Of a stretch of DNA of 13,730 bases, positions 8,760 to 13,730 are shown piece by piece. Position numbers and translations under genes: made by a program. Under the pieces are notes generated by a model. The model made no database searches and had not been told where the DNA came from. It was given only the letters and a program-made list of their open reading frames with translations. How positions within the stretch are numbered: position 1 is the first letter of the stretch; the number at the start of each line of letters is the position of its first letter. Origin of the DNA: Discostella pseudostelligera (Eukaryota; Bacillariophyta; Thalassiosirophyceae; Thalassiosirales; Thalassiosiraceae); NCBI GenBank assembly GCA_036940085.1, contig JALLBK010000887.1, positions 1-13,730 on the forward strand, written 5' to 3'.

Positions 8760-9240
8760 GAGTTTGATTTCGAATATGTAGCATTAATAGTCAATATCCA
8801 TACGACACTTGATCCATCACTGTTTCTATCATGTAAATGCAAATTGAATTTCTTCTCTCATGACCGACTGCTGGAAAGATCGACCGCTCAATATATTGCT
8901 CGACAGATTCCCTTGCGAGAAGAAGAACAAGGAACCCAAACTCTATCTACATAGGAACGGGTGAACAACCGTAGCAAACGAGTCAAGCAAAATTGCATTG
9001 CACTAGATATATGAATTAAATCAATCGGATGGATGAAGAAAAAATTGTCTCGGTATCTACAAACTCCCAACAGCAACAATCGCGAAACAACTCCGAGACA
9101 AGTGATTGATTGGATGACACACCGCACTACTAACCACACCGGGGGGAAGCAAATGAAGACTTTTTGTTGCATGTGCATCGTTTAATATCGCCTCCCCGGC
9201 CCTACTCCTACCTCCCCCACGGTCCCCTAATTTTTGACGT
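8760..9240. other. Convergent intergenic region, no gene seen
   Basis: This ~480-base gap lies between the 3' ends of the rhomboid gene (+) and the REEP-family gene (-). It should hold both 3' UTRs. I see no convincing ORF, tRNA fold or repeat. AT-rich stretches such as ATGAATTAAATCAATC near 9011 could be polyadenylation context, but this is weak. Confidence 0.5.
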
Positions 9241-10114
9241 TTATTCATCCTTCTTACTATCATCACCGCTTGCCTTCTTCACATTCTCAACCGCATCCGC
9301 CACCACCTTACTCGTCGAACTCTTCGCATCCCGTAACGCCCTATCAATCATGGACTCCTTACTCTTTAGAAAATCTTTTAAGAAATTATCATATAAGAAT
9401 TTAGCTCCCCGAGTTTGGGGCAGCATAGCCCATAATAGGAATGCCACCTTGAAGGCATAATAGAATGGAATCCAGTACAGCAGTGCATCAATGAAGACTT
9501 CGATAATGGCAAAGAAGGAGTAGACTACCCAGTAGATCAACCACTGGGTAACTTCTCCCGACGATGCAGATGCAGAAGTGGTAGAAGTAGAACGATGTTC
9601 AATGGCCTGGAAGGATTTGAGTGCTGGATAGAGAAAGCCAACAATGCTGCAGAGTGTGCCAGCGCTTAGACCGAAGAAGATAATTATGACGAGGGCAGCG
9701 GATGCACCGGCGGTGAGATATTCTTTTGGCACATTTGTTTGATCCTTTTGTTTGTTTTGATGTGTGAATAAAGCCAGAATATGACGACGACGACGACGAT
9801 GATGATGAGATTCGCGACAGTGAGTTGCAGACGATGAATTAATTGAAGTCATTGACGATCATGACGACGAGATAATGAGAGAGAGAGAGAGGCCACCGGT
9901 TCAAACTCAAACACACCCAATGAAAGCAAACAACGATGCGCGCAAAGCCAAGCGAAACAGAATAGCAGGAACAGGCAGCTCAGGTAGACAAGGATACACC
10001 ATGATATCGACAGATTCAAATTCTCACCTCCAGCCGCTGCAATGCCGGGATGTCATCAAGTTTCGATCGCAGCTGACCCAGCTGTGCATGAATTGAGTCC
10101 ATAACGGCATTCAT
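9241..10114 (-). CDS. REEP/Yop1/HVA22 (TB2/DP1) family ER-shaping protein, two exons
   Basis: On the minus strand, exon 1 is 10114-10028 (29 codons, MNAVMDSIHAQLGQLRSK to RLE), the intron is 10027-9745 and exon 2 is 9744-9241, for 196 aa. The join gives RLE-DQTNVPKEYL, matching the family N-terminal pattern (a Yop1-like helix, then a VPK.Y segment). Family hallmarks follow: GFLYPALKSFQAIE, TQWLIYWVVYSFFAIIEVF, WIPFYYAFKVAFLLWAMLPQ and GAKFLYDNFL. These proteins insert hydrophobic hairpins in the cytosolic side of the ER and stabilise tubule curvature. The C-terminus is KKDE, which fits a KKXX dilysine ER-retrieval signal. A reading that starts at ATG 9852 instead gives a His/Arg-rich N-terminus made from intron sequence, so I reject it. 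The gene is divergent from BCKDHB. Confidence 0.88.
9745..10027 (-). other. Predicted intron of the REEP-family gene (283 nt)
   Basis: Minus-strand donor GAG|GTGAGA at 10027; acceptor AACAAAAG|GAT ending at 9745. It is phase 0. The acceptor lacks a strong pyrimidine tract, so a nearby alternative AG is possible. The intron holds a GAC/GAT trinucleotide run (9782-9810) and a GA dinucleotide run (9877-9891). Confidence 0.7.
9782..9891. repeat. Simple-sequence repeats in the REEP intron
   Basis: GAC/GAT triplets run from 9782 to about 9810, and (GA)n runs at about 9877-9891. Both are inside the predicted intron, which supports this stretch being non-coding. Confidence 0.75.
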
Positions 10115-10556
10115 TGTTGTTATTATTACTTATCTTTTAATAGCACTTGTTGGTGGTGGTGGTCGCGACGATGGACGACGAGATGATACGATGTAGGTTC
10201 GAATGGATAGATGTTCGTTGTCGTTGCTGCTTTTTTGCTTGTTCTCCGTTCTCCCTGCTTGCTTGATGTTGCTTGCTGGTCGGCAGCAAAGAAAAAGAGT
10301 GGAAGAGAAGAAAGTTCTCTTCTGGATTGTTGGCGATTTTTAACTTGCCATATTCAATGAATTCCCATGTTCCTGTTGAATGACGGCTTCTCTTCAAAGG
10401 AATTCGTATCGCCAATTCCCATTGCATCAAGACGACATCGCGGCAAAGAAGAAGTTCCGACGCTGCCGCTGCCATCATCCGAATCCGCCGCCATCTCCGC
10501 CTCCATACAATAATTCGGCTTCGGCTTCGGTAGAGGCAGTGATTTCATTCTATTCC
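10115..10556. promoter_or_regulatory. Divergent intergenic region between REEP-family gene and BCKDHB
   Basis: About 440 bases separate the two start codons, which point away from each other. I see no TATA box or named motif. The right part (from 10380) is open in the BCKDHB frame and could be an N-terminal extension, but its sequence does not look like a targeting peptide, so I treat it as 5' UTR. Promoters are inferred from position. Confidence 0.4.
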
Positions 10557-12461
10557 ATGACGATGCTACCAAGATCATCAGCACGAGCAGTTCAATCTGT
10601 CCTTCGAAAGGGCAGACGACGACTATTGCAACCGCAGCAGTATCATGCAATTAATGCCATCCATCAGTCTTCAAACAATGCAGTTGCAGCTAGAGCAATC
10701 ATGCCGGCTTCGGCTTCGGTTTTGACGTCAACCTCCACCAGCACCACTACCACTGGTCGACGATGCAACTACTACCACGACAATAATTCTTACTGCCGCA
10801 GCATTCGCGATAACAACAATATTGTCAGCGTCGGCGTCAACCCAGTCAAGACCAATGCCAACACTGCACGATTTTATTCTGCCACATCAGTTCTCGACCA
10901 ACAACAACAGCAGCAGCAGCCATACTTTGATGACGACAATGACGACTACAATTATAATGACAACTCAAATGATGAATCTACTGTCATCACCGCCACCAGC
11001 AATGACCAAGAAGAACCAAACTATTCCTCCCTCGGATCCTCCTCCAAACTCAATCTCTTCACAGCCATCAACTCCGCCATGCGAACCGCCATGCAAACCG
11101 ATCCCACTGCCATTGTCTTTGGGGAAGATGTTGCCTTTGGTGGAGTATTTCGTTGTTCACAGAATTTAAGTGAGGAGTTTGGGGAGGAGCGAGTGTTTAA
11201 TACTCCGTTGAGTGAGAATGGTATTGCGGTAAGAGAATTGAGTGTATTTCGGAGAGAATGTCCATGGTTGACTCGTTGTATTTCTATTTTTGTTTGATAA
11301 ACCAATCTCTGATTGTTGCACTTTCTTTCCAGGGTATGGCAATCGGTTACGCCTCAGCGGGTGGGACGGCCATTGCCGAAATCCAATTCGCCGATTATAT
11401 CTTCCCGGCATTTGATCAGATTGTGAATGAGATGGCCAAGTTTAGGTACGGATGCATTGATGCATGCTTAACCACATTATCAACACGTACTACTCAGATC
11501 TATTGTACTCGATGATGATCATGACATCTCTCACACACATCATTCACACTGGCTTGCATCATTTGGTGCATGATTCGACACAAAGGTATCGGAGTGGCAA
11601 TCAATGGAATTGCGGTGGAGTTACATTGCGTGCTCCATGCGGTGCGGTGAGTCAATCAATGCAGAAATTATAACCGCGTTGATCTCGTGGACATTGTTAC
11701 TCACATCGTTCATGCGTCCTCGAACGTTCCATGCAGGTGGGACACGGGGCGCTTTATCACAGCCAAAGTCCGGAGGCATATCTAGCGCATACTCCTGGTA
11801 TCGTCGTGGTGATGCCTCGTGGACCACGATGTGCCAAGGGATTGTTATTGAGTTCGATTCGAAGTAAAGATCCTGTGGTGTTCTTAGAGCCCAAGGTAAG
11901 TTCGATTAATCATGCTGATTTCCGTGCTTCTCTTTCATCCATTATGCTTGCATCACTCATCGTTTGCTCATTGAATGATGCCAATCACACATCAAAATAC
12001 AGATTCTCTATCGATCGGCAGTCGAAGATGTTCCAGACGCTGACTACGAAATACCACTCGGGAAAGCCGAAATCATCCGTCCAGGTTCCGATGTCACCAT
12101 TGTTGGTTGGGGTGCCCAGCTTCGGACTCTCCGGGTGGCGTGCGAACTTGCCGCGAAGGATGGCATATCCTGCGAACTCATCGATTTGCGTACCATCCTT
12201 CCCTGGGACATAGAATGCATTGCACGCAGCGTCAAGAAGACGGGCAAGTTGGTAGTGAGTCATGAGGCACCCATCACTTGTGGCTTCGGCGCGGAGATTG
12301 TCGCGACGATACAGGAGGAGTGTTTCTTCCATTTGGAGGCACCGATTCAACGTGTTTGTGGATATGATACGCCCTTTGGATTGGTGTTTGAGAAGCATTA
12401 TCTGCCCGATGAGAAGAAGAACCTGGATGCGATACGCAAAGTTATGGAGTATAGTCGGTAG
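10557..12461 (+). CDS. BCKDHB: Branched-chain 2-oxoacid dehydrogenase E1 subunit beta, five exons
   Basis: Exons are 10557-11228, 11333-11445, 11586-11646, 11737-11895 and 12003-12461, for 487 aa with all phases consistent. Introns of 104, 140, 90 and 107 nt have donors GTAAGA, GTACGG, GTGAGT and GTAAGT and AG acceptors. The catalytic part (from about residue 164) contains [102 protein letters not shown] and [10 protein letters not shown]. These match the BCKDH E1 beta subunit better than pyruvate dehydrogenase E1 beta. With E1 alpha it uses thiamine diphosphate to decarboxylate the 2-oxo acids from Leu, Ile and Val in mitochondria. The start at 10557 ([20 protein letters not shown]) gives a typical Arg/Ser-rich mitochondrial presequence. 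Upstream ATG 10380 would add 59 residues. The ~160-residue Gln/Asp/Asn-rich region before the catalytic domain is unusually long. Confidence 0.93.
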
Positions 12462-13048
12462 ATGTGAAATAACAGCTATTTGTCGCATCGTCTGATTGTT
12501 GTGTAGTTTGTGCCTCTCTGATATTCAGTGTTCATCGCATGCAAAGTATTTGGAGTTAATCGATCGTCGAATCACGAATGAAGATTGCGTGAATTGGCAA
12601 GTGGTAGCGTCGTCATCGATGGCGAGTGGTGAGTTCGAAGGAAGAAGGACCTCGCCAGCTCACCAATTTACTTGTGCGAGTGAAGCCACACATGCTCGTC
12701 ATTGAGATTGATTAGAATTTGATTGTTGCTGTTGGTGACAAGGCATACCCCATACCACGACCTCCGAGTATTGATGTTGCTGAGATTGTTGTGTTCACGT
12801 TACGACCCCAGCCAAATGATGACTCATATTTTGAAAATATTGGTGCTGCCATTGTCGTTGCTGCTTATGTCGCGGATGATATGGAGGCGCTGATGCTGAT
12901 GCTGATGCTAGATCAGTACTCCAGCAAATGTTGATGGTGATGCATCACCGTTATCACATCTGCCCAAGCGAATCTACCGGCATTCCACGGCAGCGACCTC
13001 GGCATGTTCTCTAGCCAAGATGGTACTGGTATGACCACTTGAAACTCT
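12462..13048. other. Intergenic or decayed sequence, no intact gene seen
   Basis: This stretch holds the BCKDHB 3' UTR and then unassigned sequence. Short open frames exist (for example 12719-12934), but none has a recognisable domain or membrane helices. A frame just before 13049 is broken by TGA at 13040 and by another upstream near 12936. A GCTGAT triplet run lies near 12889-12907. It is too short to hold the missing N-terminal half of the permease-like gene to its right. Confidence 0.5.
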
Positions 13049-13555
13049 ATGGGTTGCCTCCCCAAAGATATCGCGTTGATAATATATCTGACTTGGAATG
13101 CCATGATATTTGGCAATGTATTTAGCAGCAGCAGCAGCAGCAGTAGTGTCGACGTTGTAGGCTCGGTGGCGTCGTCGGTTGGTAGTATTGCCACCGCAAT
13201 TGAAGAATCGTCATCTGTGGTAATTGGAGACTTAATGTTGGGCGCCCAAGGCAACGGAAGCTCATCTATTATTGCCGCTACGACCAATGCCGCAGCCACA
13301 TTTTTGGATACAACTCACTTCCAACCATTACTGCAATCATCCATTGCCATTGTTTCTGAATTGGCAGTAATAACAAGTTTGATTGGAGTAGCTCTCGGAT
13401 TCGTCAATGAGTTTAATGATGCGATTGGAAGGATACCATCACCTTCCAATTCCTCATCAGCAACTAAATCGGCAAACGAAGACGACGAAAAGAAATGGAA
13501 AGTTGCATTGTTAACACTCTTGCCTCCAGCAATTGTGTCAGTGACACTTCTATAA
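13049..13555 (+). pseudogene. C-terminal fragment resembling a Trp/Tyr-type amino acid permease
   Basis: The frame encodes 168 aa. Two blocks resemble the aromatic amino acid permease family (TyrP/Mtr-like, found in bacteria, plants and algae). KDIALIIYLTWNAMIFGNVF matches the helix after the KIR motif, which usually ends in WNA.ILG. SELAVITSLIGVALGFVNEF plus KVALLTLLPPAIVS matches the late S.LGV.LG.FD and LLT.LPP segments. A Ser/Ala-rich loop with an eight-serine run separates them. Such transporters have about 11 helices and about 400 residues. Here the first two thirds are absent, the frame is preceded by TGA at 13040, and the end (VSVTLL) stops before the last two helices. BCKDHB ends only 590 bases upstream, so even extra exons could not supply a full N-terminal part. 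I call it a truncated or decaying gene. An acceptor-like AG at 13066-13067 leaves a spliced exon possible. Confidence 0.5.
13124..13146 (+). repeat. (AGC)n microsatellite coding poly-Ser
   Basis: Seven AGC units followed by AGT encode the serine run in the permease-like fragment. It is a likely slippage site. Confidence 0.85.
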
Positions 13556-13730
13556 CACTATGGCCTCCATCATCCATTGCATCCTCCAATCCCACACTAC
13601 AAACGAGTCCGCTCCATTTTGGTGGCTACTTTTCCACTTCGAAATGTTAATCCTAGCGCCTACCGACAAAAAAACACAACAAAACTCGTCGGTCAAATCA
13701 ATTATCCACAAACGCCTCACAGATTTTCAA
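13556..13730. other. Right-edge sequence, possible frame-shifted end of the permease remnant
   Basis: No intact gene is visible. In a frame different from 13049-13555, the bases after about 13585 encode SSNPTLQTSPLHFGGYFSTS. This loosely resembles the family's terminal pattern (NP..F..AL...G.FG.STL), then hits a stop near 13648. No GT-AG intron can join it to the upstream frame because no AG occurs in the needed stretch. Confidence 0.3.

Noticed and set aside
9745..9852. N-terminal 36 residues of the REEP frame starting at ATG 9852
   Set aside because: The His/Arg run comes from a GAC/GAT microsatellite. A donor and acceptor pair removes it and supplies a family-like first exon at 10114-10028.
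10380..10556. 59-residue N-terminal extension of BCKDHB
   Set aside because: It is in frame and open, but the ATG at 10557 begins a typical mitochondrial presequence, which would be buried by the extension. It remains possible.
12913..13299. Minus-strand 128-codon frame opposite the permease fragment
   Set aside because: Its Leu run is the complement of the AGC microsatellite. The plus strand has family-like membrane segments and the minus strand does not.
1..13730. CRISPR array, tRNA, rRNA, insertion sequence, viral or toxin gene
   Set aside because: I saw no regularly spaced repeat-spacer pattern, no cloverleaf-like sequence, no transposase or reverse transcriptase motifs, and no viral or toxin domains.

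Overview
The window looks like nuclear DNA of a protist, most likely a diatom (a Thalassiosira/Skeletonema/Cyclotella-like centric is my best guess). The evidence is short GT-AG introns (about 77-283 nt), densely packed genes on both strands, proteins full of Gln, Asn, Asp and Ser runs, and a leucine-rich-repeat protein of a style common in diatoms. The taxonomic call is inference; no rRNA or organelle marker is present.

Layout from left to right. Bases 1-192 are an edge-open reading frame of unclear status. Bases 309-4666 (+) hold a four-exon gene for a ~1345-residue RNH1-like LRR protein with a bipartite NLS-like motif. Its true C-terminus lies beyond the first stop codon met when reading unspliced DNA. 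Bases 4534-4918 are a degenerate ~146/120-nt tandem repeat that contains the last part of that gene and its stop codon. Bases 5208-6022 (-) hold a two-exon gene for an unrecognised polytopic membrane protein with an unresolved N-terminus. Bases 6204-6716 are a divergent intergenic region with two small tandem repeats. Bases 6717-8759 (+) encode a rhomboid-family intramembrane serine protease with intact catalytic spacing. Bases 8760-9240 are a convergent intergenic gap. Bases 9241-10114 (-) hold a two-exon gene for a REEP/Yop1/HVA22-family ER-shaping protein. Bases 10557-12461 (+) hold a five-exon gene for the mitochondrial branched-chain 2-oxoacid dehydrogenase E1 beta subunit (BCKDHB). Bases 12462-13048 hold nothing convincing. 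Bases 13049-13555 (+) encode a fragment resembling the C-terminal part of a tryptophan/tyrosine-type amino acid permease, probably a truncated or decaying gene.

The genes do not form an obvious pathway; this is ordinary eukaryotic gene order. Two divergent pairs (membrane protein/rhomboid and REEP/BCKDHB) probably share intergenic promoters. I did not find a clear novel multi-gene system. The points most worth a second look are the two LRR introns that are multiples of three, stop-free and encode hydrophobic peptides; the tandem repeat that overlaps a gene end; the permease remnant; and the frame conflict at the start of the membrane protein gene.
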